The translations under genes were made by a program, and so were the position numbers. Below the pieces are notes generated by a model that was not told where the DNA came from, did not search any database, and worked only from the letters and a program-made list of their open reading frames with translations. Positions 44,039-56,591 of a stretch of 64,000 nucleotides of DNA are shown here, one piece after another; the stretch's first letter is position 1, and each line of letters begins with the position of its first letter. Origin of the DNA: Pilatotrama ljubarskyi (Eukaryota > Basidiomycota > Agaricomycetes > Polyporales > Polyporaceae); contig MU277686.1 of NCBI GenBank assembly GCA_022385805.1, forward strand, positions 296,726 through 360,725. The letters run 5' to 3'.

Positions 44039-47000
44039 TGGGGCGAAGGAGGGGGATGGAGAGCCGAGGGCGAGCAGGACGGCGGCGGGGGGACGAGGAC
44101 GAGCGGGTTGCTTGAGAGATGGGAGGATAGAGACGAGACGGCGACCAAGACGGGATTCTGTCCAGACTGCGAACAGGCGCCCGTCCAGTTCTCACAAACA
44201 ATCAACTCCGATTCCTGTTTGCTCCTGTTTGGCTTCCATCACCCCCGTTTCCCCTTTTTGTTTTCCCAGTCCCAGATCTCAGATCCATCGCCGGCAAATC
44301 TCCTCTGCCGGCCGCAAGGTCCTCTCGCTCATCGTCCTCGTATGCACCTGCCCATACATATGCAGTAACTCGCTGATTCACTGGATGCTGCCTCCTTCGA
44401 TTGTCAGCGAAATAAGCTGTCCCAGAACACCGTTATAACTGACATGAGGCTATCCCTGCGGTCATTGTGCTCACATGGTGCTCGAGCCACCAGATTTATC
44501 TGACATCCGCATATCGTACCGCAGGCCGTATATCGTTTGCACCTACGTTCGCCGCCACTTTCCCTCGGAACACCTTCCTATACCGCATACTTGCAGTACT
44601 GGCCCGTTCTACAAGCTTCGCACCACGTCCACCGCCGCGTCTCCCTCGTAATGGGTTAGAACATCCGTACGCGGTGACGCCGCTCCTTCTGCCGAGCTGA
44701 CCGACAGGAGACGACGGTCCTCCGCCTCATTGCTAGATCCTCACCCTGATAGATGCAATCTACGCACGCATTCGCCCTCCCACCTGTGCCTTTCGCTGTG
44801 GCTGTCGCCCTCGATAGGACTGTCAGACATACGACCAGAAGGGCGCTTGACAGATGGACGTGCCCCGGGAACCCGCGCTGCAGCGATGAACAGAATCCAA
44901 TAATCATGCGACGAGCGTCCTGAGGAGCTCATGCATCACTTTCGTGATCCCATCCACGCTAGGCTGCGACCGACCGACCTTCATAAATCTTCATCGTCCG
45001 CGTGCGAACACCATGAACACTTCAGTTTCGAAGGCAGCTGGACGCGCGTACCGGGCAAGGGGCGCCCTGAGACAGCATACGCTCATAAGCTCGGGTCTTT
45101 TGCCGTCTCCGCTCGTTGCCAACCTACCTTCCATATTCGCAGGTCTCGCTGGCCAATGCCGGACTCTTTGTGGCAACATTTAGGCACTATTCACCGATAC
45201 CACGCACTGCATTCCCACCCCCAGCTCTCCTCTTCCGCTTCGACAGATATCCACGACGCCGGTTCTGTAGGGAAGTCCCGAGGTTCCCATTCATACAGCG
45301 ATGCAATGCCGTGCCGACCGCTACATCCACCGACCCGCGGCCCCGCTTCCCGTCTTTATGACGATCCCGAGCTCAATACAATCAGGGCAGTTCAGCTCGC
45401 ACGAGTATCCTCCGGAAGAGTCCTGACAGAGGGCGCACCTCGGGGCTGGAAGAGTCTGCGTACGCTGCGGCGTGGGTTTCCCAAAGCTAGAAGTGGTGGC
45501 TGTGGCTTCGCGCTTCACAGGAGCCGTATGTGAGCGTGCATGGACCGGGCCCTCTGGAACGCAGCAATCCCCTTGGAGACATCGCCTTCCTCTGCATCCT
45601 GTCCAATCAACATCTTCCCGATACGGAAGACGAGGAACATCGACGCCAACGCCTTCGTGGCGCAGCGCAACAGCAGGTGCCGTCGAGGTGGCACAACTGT
45701 CCGGATCGCGTCCATACGGACACTGCTTCATTTCCGTTCACGCTTAGAACGCCAGTCGGCTCGTGGACGACGGAGGCCGGTCACTTCTGTCACCGTAAGG
45801 CCGCATCGGCGTGCTCAGCAGAACTCAAACTGTGAGGAAATGCTGTACTGACGTACCCGGAATCGATCTTGCCTTCGCATGCTTGTCTGGCTGCGCTTCA
45901 GGCCCTCTGTCCGTAACACGAGGCGCTGCCAGCAGCTGTCACTTGTGCGTGCTGTACGGCCTCTCTCAAGCTAAGGTTCGTACGTCTGTACATGTACTGT
46001 TACACGGCTATAGTCGAAGCCACAGGAACGAGAGCGGCCAAGCACATGTGGTATTTTAGTTCACCCGTGCATGCCCCCCTCCGCGATGATGCGAAGTGGG
46101 TCTCGTCAGGCAACGCCTCAAGCTTCACGCCCTGGTAGAGACAAGTCTGGAGCCTGCCGAAGGTGTATATATGGCCATGGGTTTTCTGGATGTCAGTGAG
46201 ATAAGCAGCGCAGTACGTATCGCATACCGGACATCCGGACATGGGACGCGGAGAAGGCGGACATACATCTTTGATAGCTTTGAGGAAGTCGATGCTGACT
46301 GGCGCAAGGGAGGCACGATAGCGCCACTTTATCGCCCACTGCGCCCATTTAGGACGGACCGGGACGGACGGTCGTCTATGCACCCCTCGAATATCCAGAG
46401 CGTGGTACGTGAAACGTCGGCACGCAATGCTCTTCGGGAGCGAGGCAAAATCAATGAGAGGGCAATCACTTGCACCCTGCACCATACACATGCCGCTGCA
46501 TTTTTCAGGCTAGACAGATGTCGGATCCGAGGCGGTGTGTCGGCCTGCGTGCACATGTCGCGCGCCGCTGTCGGTGTCGTCATTTTAGTGGCGAGGATAG
46601 ACAAAGTGGTGATGAACGGCTTGACATCGACTCGAAAGCTCATACGTGCTTTGAACTTCGGGATAAACTCTGGCTGACCGCCCGCAGGTGTTTCAGAACC
46701 CGGCACATCCCGGACTGACGCAAAGTCAGTGTATGGCCCAAAACAGTCTTGGAACTAAGCCCCGCGGGGATGTGAATAGCAGCACTGCGTGTACCCGCGA
46801 GATTCTCTGGGTGAACCGCGTCCTATCAAGTGCTGCCTGACCCATGGCATTGTGATCTCTGCAGTGTAGAACTCGAGGCCGGCAGATGGTCAAGTCATCA
46901 CGAAGCATCGCTACTTACCTCTTCAGGAATTATGGGCTGCCCGCTCAACATGGCTCGCTGATCGCTTTCCCGCGGCGTTGAGGAAGGCCAAGTGACACTA

Positions 47001-48603
47001 AGCATTGGGCGGATCATCCCGCCTAGCAATGCGGATGCCGCGCAGACATGACGTCGGTCGTTTGGGAGTACCGAGGGGACCGCGATTGCGAAGCATCCTG
47101 GCTTCAAAGACTCCCACCTTTCAAGGATAGTTCATCGCCGACGCATGACGCCACGATGTCACTCTCCCGCGACGAATATGTGTATACAGCGCATGAGAGC
47201 TTTTCAGCTGGGCAAGTACGAGCTTGCGCGACGGAGGGCGCGGGAGGGGTGATGATCACTGCTGTGATGGGACGAGACGCGAGAACAGTCCAACGATTGA
47301 ATGGGCTGGGTGGAGAAGAGAGATGAGATATCAGCGCTTGAGACCCGAAGCGATCGGGACCCTTGCCCTGGAGGTCGGCATGAGGGTCTTTGTCATGAGA
47401 TGCATACATTGTTCCTGGCGGTGAGATGTAGTGGTGTCGCCCTCGTGGCGTTCTGTTGGACTACCCCTGGACGGCCCCTACAGACCGCTGGCCTAACGGG
47501 CAGCGATTCGCGGCCCGAAGCATTGAAGCCGTCCAGCCGTGATTATAGCTCTCGGATAGGGTTGTCTGGCCAAATGAGCGGATCGTGGTACGGTATCTGC
47601 GGACATGTAGCTAACGACTTACGACTTGAAGGCATGCGCATATCGCCTTTCATACGTCGGAAGCCAGGGTATATCCGCCGATCCGAAATAGGACTACGCA
47701 TCGCATGCTCTGCTTGCAGCTACCGCAGTGTCCAGGAATGCGTCCCACATCGTTCGGTGGTGATTGGGTCCTTCCCTGCTGCTGATCTGAAGTTTTTTCG
47801 AATATTGGGGGTCATACAGGTGTTCGCCGCGATGAGCTGAGAACCGGAGCATCATCATCGACGATTGCGTTTGGGAGGGCTTCGTAGCTGTACGTACGTG
47901 CGCATTCATTGTGCATATGCTGCGGCGAACTAATCGGAGAGACATGACAGAGCGCTTGAGCATCCGAAGATCGCCAGTGTCGCCTGCGTAGGATCGAGTC
48001 GGTACTGCAAAGATGACCCTTTTGGCATGTAGTCCTGTGCCTATCCCAGCCTCGCGTTCGGTGTGGCGTACAATAGAGCAGGTGATCTGAATACTTTCTG
48101 CTAGAAAAGACAAAGAAGAACTTGCCGAAGGTGTTCGCCAGGCCAGGCTCAGGGCTGTAGGCCGCCGGCAGAAATTGTGGCGTTGCAGTCTCAGATCTCA
48201 AACTCTCGAGGACGACGAGTGGATTGTTGAGCTGGGGCTAATTTGCAGCTCTGTGGTGTGAAAGCCTATCGTAAGCCGGCGCGACCGGCTGTGCCATATT
48301 CGTGGCACCCGAAAAGTCGCTGAAAAGGCCGGCAGCGTGGAGTACTTTTCTGGAGTCCGGGGTATTTTGGTAAAAGTGGCTGGAATGGCTTCGGCCCTTT
48401 GGATGCCGTTTCCGAGCCTTTGCTGAGCCTTTTCCGCCACTTCTACCCACACCGGAGGAGGTTCCGAGCGCTCAGGCTTTTCCGAGACGGCCTAGGGGTT
48501 GCATATTTGGCTATTCCCGTCGTGCAGACCATGCAACGGGTACGTAGATATTGGCATGTAGGTCACAAAGTCCAACAAGAGAGAAAGGCAATGTCCCATT
48601 TGC
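44039..48603. other. Gene-poor region of about 4.5 kb
   Basis: No frame in this stretch shows a recognisable domain or joins others through good splice sites. The longest frames (163 codons on minus at 46000-46491 and 193 on plus at 46096-46677) overlap each other and look random. A minus-strand frame near 48110-48190 (TPQFLPAAYSPEPGLANTFGKFF) looks protein-like but I could not extend it. The first few hundred bases hold the CDC24 promoter. Old, decayed repeats or a lost gene are possible. Confidence 0.4.
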
Positions 48604-51600
48604 ATGGCGTTCAGTATACGATTGAAACTCCGCGCGAAGAGGGCGACAAGCGCCGAGCCCCCTGAAGACTCCGTCCTCCCCAAGACCACCCCGAGGGCAA
48701 GACCCATGGCACCAGCACGCTCTTCCGTCAACCGCTCTCGCCGAGAACAAGTCCAGCATGTCCCGCAACCGCAGAATATATCCCCTCCCGTGGACGAGCA
48801 GAACTCGACGGATGGCCTGTTTCTGGACCCATTAATGGGCACGCCTCTGGCCATCTACGTGGAGAAGGACGTTGAGAATAGGGACGAGATCGTCGAGCTC
48901 GTAGTGGTACGTCTGGTCCTCTACGCGTATACAATCGGCATGCGACGCGTTCTTTGGCCCATCTTTGGGTTTCTTGAATGCGTCTGCTATGTGTCTGTCA
49001 AATGGCGCAAGCTACTTGACAAGTGCACGCCTTCCGCATACGACATACGTTCGGCTGACGTTGACTGGCTTCATTGGATTGCAGAAACATGGCGGAATTG
49101 TATCACCCAGCTACAGCGGTGTATCGTATATTCTAGGTGGGTCTGTGCTCCGTTAGTGCGCTGGACATATAGCACGACTCTTGGCACCTGCTTCGTTCGT
49201 CTCCGGCTAATCCGCGCTCCGTCTACAGTCGATCCCCACAAGGAGTCCGGGCAGAGTCTGTACCGCCAGTATGTAGGCAAGAAAGGCAAGCTGGTCCTTA
49301 GTGCCCAGTGGGTCATCCGGTGTGTCGAAGCCGGTGCACTGCAAACCTATCATACCAACTTCGGTGGATGTAAGGTGACGGGTACCGAGAAGTGGGTTGT
49401 GCTTGCGACGCTAGTCCCCAAGCCTTATAGCTCACGCCTATATTCAGGGTCACGAGCCAAGCTCCTCCCCGGCGAGGAGAAGCGGGGCCCTCCATGCAGC
49501 ATATGTCGCATCCGTCCCAAAATATCGTGCAGCACGAGCAAGTCGTCCAACAGTCACAACAGCCGCAACCCTCTCAGCAGTCTTCCCAACCTCCACAATC
49601 GTCTCAATCCTCGCAACCGCAACAACCCTCACAAGCCCATCCCCAGCAGCTCCCCCATCCTCATGCCCCTCCTCTACCGCAAAGTCATACTGTTCCCGCT
49701 CCCGCTCCCGGCGTAGCCATGCCGCATCCAGCCCATATGGTCGCTCACCAGGGGCCCTTCCCTTATCCTGTATACGGTGGCCCGATGGAGGTTCCTCCGA
49801 GGGGCATGCAGCCTCCGTCCTCGGGCCCGCCTCAGACTTGGCAAGCTGCAAACGGGATTGCGCCTTCTCAGACTCATATCGCACCTCCGCCTCCTCCTCC
49901 TCCTGGTCAACCAGATCATCCTATGATGGAGCGACACCCGGGATATGCAGAGGATCAGCAGGGATGGAACCACTCATACCATCATATGCAGCCTCCACCA
50001 CCCGGTATGGTCCCCCCACCACCTCCTGAATACGGCTACAGATACAGGGAGGACCAGGCTGCAAGTTGGGCGCCCGAAGGGTACTATGGCCAACACGTGC
50101 GTGTGCATTCTCCATTTTGCAGGGTTGCCAGTATTGACTGCGGGGTACCCTCAGTACGAGCAGACCTACGCCGAGCCACAAGACCAGTACATGGAGGATG
50201 CTGGGCCATCCAACGCTAACGATGAGTCGGCCACTGCTGCACAAACGGCTGAGAAGCCGAGAGGCCGGAGACGAACCAAGACGCAGGTGAGATACCATCG
50301 TTGGAGGAGCAAGGAAGGTTCAATTCACGATTGTTCGCAGCCGCAACCTGCTCCACCAGCGACTACCTTAGTTGCCAATCGTAGAAACCCGCCTGCGCGA
50401 TCGCCGACACCTCCGACGCGTGTCATTAAGAGCACCTACGGGGGCAACCTGTTCACCGCTGACGACGTCCTCTACTTGAAACGCTACATCGACTATTGTC
50501 AAGAACAAGGTCTCGTTCTGAGGTAAAGCTGTACGCCCTCCATCGATGCTCTAACGAACTTATGCCTCCACAGTTTGCGCGAAATATGTGAACGAATAGC
50601 CATCAAGGTAGGTCGAGCACTTCTAGTGGCATACGCAGCATATTGAGACACTGTTCCTTCTAGGCGCCTCATCACACGTACGCTTCTCGCTTAGCCTTGG
50701 CATGTGCGCTGAGCTCACGATAATGCAGTTTCTACTCCTGGCGTCGTTATTGCAATAAACATAAGATCCGTCTTGGCGGCTACGCCATGGACCTTGGTGA
50801 CGACGGCGAAGAACCGGCTCCTCCTGAAGCTCCGGAGAATGAGCCTGGTCCTAGTGGCCAGGAGGCCGCACAGGAAGAGGCGCAGATACCTCTCAGCCAT
50901 GGTCCAGGTGCCATCGCTGCAGCGTACCGTGCCGTCGACGCTGACCAACATCGCACGCGGTCCCCTACGCCTCCGAGAGCCCTTTACAGGAGTACGACAG
51001 GCAAGGGTGTCGCGTTCACGGACGAGGATGTCATCTTCCTAGTTCGCTTCTTGGATTACCGGAGTCGACAGCACGACGGCAAGCTAGATATGGTTGCTTT
51101 CTGGAAGGATGTCGCTATGAAGGTACGCACACTGCATATTAGATGCCCATCACAGGTGTCTGACTGTCTATATGTCACTAGGCCCCGCACCACTCACGCG
51201 CATCGTGGATGAAGTTCTATAGGAGACACAAGCACGAGCTACACCATGCGCCAGGTGATGACCCGTTACCCGCGCCACCGGAGAAGAAGATGCGGTACAG
51301 CCGCCAGGACGACGTGTTGCTGGCGAAATACTTCATCAACAAACCTGAGGGTACCTCGGACAAGATCTTCCAGACCTTTGCCCGCCTTGTAAGGGTCTTT
51401 CTCTATCTTTCACGGATGCACTTACTCATGATATCGTCTAGCATCCACATCATCCGTGGAAGGGATGGCAAGAGCATCATCGCATACATAAGGCCAAGAT
51501 CGACTATCTCATACAACGGCTCTCTCAGGGGGAGAACATCGACGAGGACTCGGAAGGTTAGGTCACCGAGCGTATGGTTCTCACGTTGGGTGTTGTGATG

Positions 51601-51862
51601 CATTGAATGAGTCTTGTCCTATTATCACCGGTTATGTCACATTCAGGCTCTGGAGGAGCGTGTCTTTCAGCAAGGCCGCGAGTAGGTATGGTTCTTCCCG
51701 CTCACTTCTCTGAGCAGAGAGGCGAGAATTTCATCTTTCTATGCTGCGACATTCATTCGTCGCCAAGGATGTGACCCCGACGTGGTCGACACTCAACCAC
51801 GCACATGAGCCTGCTGCTACGATGAGTCGATGTCCGAGCTTACGGACCGCGGTATTCTCTGA
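48604..51862 (+). CDS. RAP1-like protein with BRCT and three Rap1-type Myb modules
   Basis: Multi-exon gene; both ends are uncertain. The N-terminal BRCT-like domain runs from FLDPLMGTPLAIYVEKDVEN, across a long intron, through KHGGIVSPSYSGVSYILVD to LVLSAQWVIRCVEAGALQ. A Gln/Pro/His-rich disordered linker follows. Three modules of Rap1-type Myb sequence come next: FTADDVLYLKRYIDYCQEQG with APHHTFYSWRRYCNKH, FTDEDVIFLVRFLDYRSRQ with APHHSRASWMKFYRRHK, and YSRQDDVLLAKYFINKPEG with HPHHPWKGWQEHHRIHK. The architecture suggests a telomere-associated or transcriptional Rap1 homologue acting in the nucleus. Starts at 48604 and 48706 are both possible; a C-terminal exon reading DESMSELTDRGIL would end at 51862 but is a guess. 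Confidence 0.75.
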
Positions 51863-52263
51863 GCAAAGCATACAAGGAACTCGCTCCTATCCGGTGCATT
51901 CATTTCTTCCTCCCGGCACATACATGCGCTGTCCTGTCTTACACTGAACCAGAGCTCTGAGTCGGACAAAGTACGTCCAGTTCAGCCAAGTTCCTTCTGG
52001 CTTTTCTTGTCACCTCTGGGTGAGAGTAGTGCACAGCCACTCTTATCTCAGTCTTGACCGGTCGACCCAGCTCGTCAAGCCTCTCGTGTCGCCACCGGAC
52101 TCGTCATCTTTTGAATTCCTAGAATCGCCTAGAATCGCAGCGGCAGTATCATCGTCAGCTCTCCAGCTTCTTCTCAGGAAGTCGAGTACAACGAGCACGT
52201 CCCGCACCCGGACCAGTTCTAACTACTTGCCATACATACGAGCACTGAGTTACGAGGACCATC
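51863..52263. other. Intergenic region or 3' part of the RAP1-like gene
   Basis: 400 bp before the dioxygenase start. The RAP1-like transcript may continue here; frames are short and not decisive. Confidence 0.35.
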
Positions 52264-53734
52264 ATGTCAGGCGAGAAGCTCGAGTACCTGACGCAAGAAC
52301 AAGTCAAGCAGGTGCATAGCTTGCAGGCACTTGTCTCTGCCTAACCCTTTTGTGAGCTAACCTAAAGTCTTCTAGTTCCGTTCAGACGGGTATGCATGCG
52401 TACTCGGATGGTACTGAGGAGTCGGCTGAAACCTCCATCTCAGATATCTGAGACTACCGAGCTTCCTCGAGCCAGAGGAGGTTGAGGCTCTTCTCACTCG
52501 CACGAAAGAGCTGCTTGAGGGTTTCAACATCGAAGACCATCCGCTGGTTGGTCAACCGACGAGTCATAGTACAGACGAGATATTGACACATCCGATACGA
52601 ACAGACGAAGTTCACGACGGGGGATGATAATCACGTCGGCGACGAGTACTTCCTGACCTCAGGCGACAAGATCCGCTTCTTTCTGGAGGAGGATGCAGTG
52701 GACAAGGGCGGAAAGCTCAACAGACCAAAGGAGAGGGCTGTGAACAAGATTGGGCACGGTTTGTATCGCCTTTCTTCTCTTCAGTTGCCGGGCGACGGCT
52801 GATGTGAGCAGGCCTTCATGAGCAGGACGCTACCTTCAGGAAGGTCACCCTGGAGAATGAGAAGATCAAATCAGTTGTGAGAGATCTACGCTTCCACCGT
52901 GATCCTGTTGGTAGGTGGAGCGCTCCGGGATTAGCTACTTCAAGTTACCTACGAATATTTGACGCTGGGTGCAACAGCACTGCAATCCATGGTGATCTGC
53001 AAGCAACCACACATCGGCGGAGAAGGTGAGCCTGCTCACGGATGTGGCGCTTGTAACGTTTCAGACGCTGTACTGATACTTCTATACTTCAGTTCCCGAG
53101 CATAACGACTCGTACGTGCTATGAGTCCGTCGTTCGAGTGTACCTCAGGCTGCTGACGACTCTCCTTGTATGTCAGGACGTTCCTGGTACGTACGGCGTG
53201 AAGAGACACTGCTTCTCCTTGAATAGTAGAGCTGACGGTATCGCCACACAGTACACGAACCCCCCTTCTGCTCTCGGGTTCTGGATACCTCTGGAGAAAT
53301 GCACGCCAGAGAACGGCGCGCTTTCCTTCCTGCCCGGCTCGCACCTCAAGACGCCCATTACCAAGCGTTTCGTTCGCATGCCGGGCGGTGGGACCGGTTT
53401 CGAGCAACTCATCCCTGAAGATGAGGCTCCGGAGAAGCCGGAAGGAAAGTACATCCTCGAGGCTTGCATGCCCGGTACAGTTGGTCCTCCCTACATGTCG
53501 GAGTTTGGGCTGAACACGTATTCAGGCGACCTCGTCATCATCCACGGGAGTGTGCTGCACAAGTCCGAGCGCAACACAAGCCCGCACACACGATTCGCTT
53601 ACACGTTCCATATGATCGAGTCACCACCTTACGCGGTGTACGACTCCAAGAATTGGCTGCAGCCGACGCCGGAGACGCCGTTCCCGCACATCCTCGACAC
53701 CCCGAACGCTGCAGTTATCACGGTCGGGGTTTGA
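52264..53734 (+). CDS. Phytanoyl-CoA dioxygenase family protein (PHYHD1-like)
   Basis: About nine exons starting 52264-52311, 52376-52389 (14 nt), 52453-52546 and 52605 onward; the stop is at 53732-53734. Fe(II)/2-oxoglutarate dioxygenase fold: the HXD iron motif in VPEHNDSTFLYTNPPSALGF, the distal iron His in DLVIIHGSVLHKSERN and the 2-oxoglutarate-binding Arg in HTRFAYTFHMIE. The N-terminal part (FRSDG..LPSFLEPEEVEALL, NKIGHGLHEQD, ENEKIKSVVRDLRF) matches PhyH-domain proteins of the PHYHD1 type rather than peroxisomal PHYH. No clear C-terminal PTS1 is present (ends VITVGV). Substrate unknown. A 49-bp intron after ACMPG removes an in-frame segment. The gene converges on THI6. Confidence 0.9.
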
Positions 53735-54483
53735 GCCGCGCCTGATGAAACAGCTTCCAGGGGAATTACAATGCAGCAGATGAGTTGTAGGATAGCCTCG
53801 ACATGGCTCTGCAGTACTGGACGCGATGAGAGGCCTGAGATAGCAGGAGCAGCGGAGGGAGTAGATGTGCTCAAACACGCTTGTATTGTACCATCTGTTC
53901 CGCAGGCGACTGAGCGACGTAGCTGACGAAGCACTGCTGGCCAACGGAAGGACCTGGTAAGCTGTCAAACCCGCTGAGATTACTCAACAGACCCGTAGTA
54001 CCTGCGCAGCCTGATAGAATGGCTACTCATCCTAGCGCTCCGTGTACGCAGAAAAATGCGCACTGGAGCAAGCTGATGTGCCGCTCTGCCTGGCAACTCA
54101 ATAGCAAGACGGGTGAGGAGGTTAGTAGACGAAAGGCGACACGCAGCTTGGCCGCGTGTGATCCACCCCGGTGCGGAGCCCACGATACGCCCGGACTCTC
54201 CGCTCATGACCGACTGCGGCGACTTGAACACCTCCAAATTAATCTTGGCATCTCCTGCCTTGACACTTGGTATGTCTAGCTCAGGGAATGGCAACGGTTC
54301 CATGGGGCCACCGTAGGACTTGGAAGATGAGCTGTGCTACCTTAATGCTTTCTTGGTGTGTCGTTCGGTAGGAGTTTGAAGTTTACAGGGCAACGTGTCC
54401 ACGACCGTATAGTTCGTGGAGACCGTCGTCTATGAGGGAATTATGGCTCTACGCTTCGTTGTTTGCTTATAATATAGTCAACA
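53735..54483. other. Convergent intergenic region
   Basis: 750 bp between stop codons of the dioxygenase and THI6, without supported coding sequence. Confidence 0.45.
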
Positions 54484-56591
54484 TTAGAGTACCTCGACCT
54501 TGGCATACTCCCCAAGCTTCTCCGGAGTGAGGGCACCTAGTTCGTCAATGAAGGCTGGGAGGAAAGTGCCACTGCCATTCACGTCTGGCCTTGCTGCCGC
54601 AAACTCAGACGCGATGGTGACAGCCAGTACGCTGAAATTACAGTAAGATGTCTGACGTACACCAGGATTGACGCGACTCACCCTCCCACGGCCGCGACCA
54701 GCATGTCCCCGCGGACCAGTTTCGCGTCCTCGGTCGCGTCAGGGCCGCGGTATGATGCCGCCTGGAAGCTGGCTCCAGCGCAGAAGGTGGCCACCGCCGT
54801 GCCGACCATGCATCCTGACCCAGTGATCTCCCCGAGCAGCGGGTGCCCGTTTGACAGACGGACGACGACGGTGCCATCCGAAACGTAGTCCTTGACACCT
54901 GTCAGCACGATGATAGCTCCTGAAGCGGTCTCAGCATCGGCGGCGGGTCAGAGTGTGACGCGACACCTACGCTCTTTCCTCGCCAGGTTGCGCACGAAGG
55001 CGGCCGGGTCGGCGAAGCCGGAGCCCACGCTGTCTACGCCCTTCGCCTGAACCTATGTATGCGGAGACGGTCGTTAGCTCTGATTCGCCTCGAGTCATCC
55101 GAGTCGCAGCTCACTTCAGTGGAATTCGCCAGCGCGCCGAGCTCTGCGGCGTTCCCCTTGATTACCGTCGGTTGCCATGCGTTGAGCAGGGCTGCAGCGG
55201 AAGTGCGGCGATACTGGGTCGCACCCACGCCAACGGGGTCAAAGACTACTGGTTTGCGGTTGAGGTTAAAATTGAAACCTATGCATCTGGTCAGCAGACA
55301 TCACAATCGCACGTCAGCTAGATGCAGGGCTGACCGGCCGCGAGCATGCCGTCGAGGTTTTGGATCGTGCCGAAGTTGACAAGGAGAGCGCCGGCGGCTT
55401 TGCTGAGATCAGACATCTCCTCCGGCGCAGTAGCCATGATGGGTGAGGCTCCCAGGGCAAGCGTTGCGTTGGCAGATTGTGTAGTCACGACGGTGTTCGT
55501 GATCTGAGAGATGTGGAGAACGTCGGCTCGGGCACACGATATACCCATAGGACGCTCGAGACGCGTACCTGGTGCACCAGCGGCGAGGACTTCTTGACCG
55601 CGGTCAAGAGCTCTCCTACGCCGTGTTTGAACGCTTCGATAGCATATGGCGCGGGTGAAAGTGAGAACGTCGGGGGAGGGACAGCCTTGAATGCTTGTAT
55701 GATCGTTGCGAGTCTTTTCGCCGCATTAAAAGGGTCCGTAGAAGCGACGATGTCACTAACGACCGCAACACCGTCCAAGGGGCGCCCAGCGGGTGAGACC
55801 GACCCATGCAGACAATGGAGCACGTTCGTCGACTTTATTCCAGCTACGCAGGCTTAAGCAATCCCTTGCATCATATTGACGCGTGCTCTGGACGGACGCA
55901 CCTATCGCGACGGCTCGTACATCGGTCCCATGAAGCACATCAAGCATATCTCCGAGGCCACGCACTCCGATGACTGGGTGAGCCACCTTCTTGGTCTGCG
56001 TTGCCCATACAGGTCCAAGACCGACGTAGTCTACGCCATCTTGAACCGCTTTCCTGACATGCTCGGGGGTGTTGCATGTCATTCCGATGATGGCATTAGG
56101 AGGGAGCAAGCTGCGGGCAATGTCTACTGGCATGTCCGACTGGCCGATGTGTACTCCATCGGCACCAATGGCAAGAGCGATGTCGATTCGGTCGTTGATG
56201 AGGATCGGGATGTTGTATTTGCGACATATCGCTTTGGAGTCTCGGGCAATCCGGAGGAACTAGTCAAGCATATGAGCATACCTCTTGAATAGCTAGAAGT
56301 CAGAGCGCACTTCTCCTGTGTCCGCATTCTTCTCGCGGATCTGAACGACGGTTACGCCACCTTTGATTGACTGGAACCAGAGGTATGAGAAGAGGCGGAT
56401 GACTTTTTGAGTGATGGCCTCCCTACTTCTTCTAGAGACTCCAGATAATCCTGATTCCGCCCAAGAACACAGCGTTAGCCAATACCGTCATGGAAAACAC
56501 GGAACGCGATACGCGCCTTGCCCTGCGGGAGTAGCTCCCGGCCCGTCACGAGATAGAGCGAGTAGTCCACCGCAGGCTTGGTCGATGCCAT
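54484..56591 (-). CDS. thi6: Thi6-type bifunctional thiamine-phosphate synthase / hydroxyethylthiazole kinase
   Basis: Multi-exon; start at the Met of MASTKPAVDYSLYLVTGREL (56591), stop at 54484-54486. The N-terminal half is ThiE. It shows GGVTVVQIREKNADTGE (pyrophosphate/pyrimidine site), NAIIGMTCNTPEHVRKAV, DYVGLGPVWATQTKK and ending VRAVAIG. It couples HMP-PP to thiazole phosphate, giving thiamine phosphate. The C-terminal half is ThiM-like thiazole kinase: NTVVTTQSANATLALGASPI, KPVVFDPVGVGATQYRR, PTVIKGNAAELGAL and ITGSGCMVGTAVATFC, whose Cys is the catalytic-type residue. The fused order is that of yeast Thi6. Linker sequence KHGVGELLTAVKKSSP joins the halves. I looked for a TPP riboswitch upstream and did not see one. 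One junction near 56500 lacks an obvious GT donor. Confidence 0.9.

Noticed and set aside
46000..46677. Overlapping frames on both strands as genes
   Set aside because: They overlap head-on, show no motif or signal peptide and no splice continuation.
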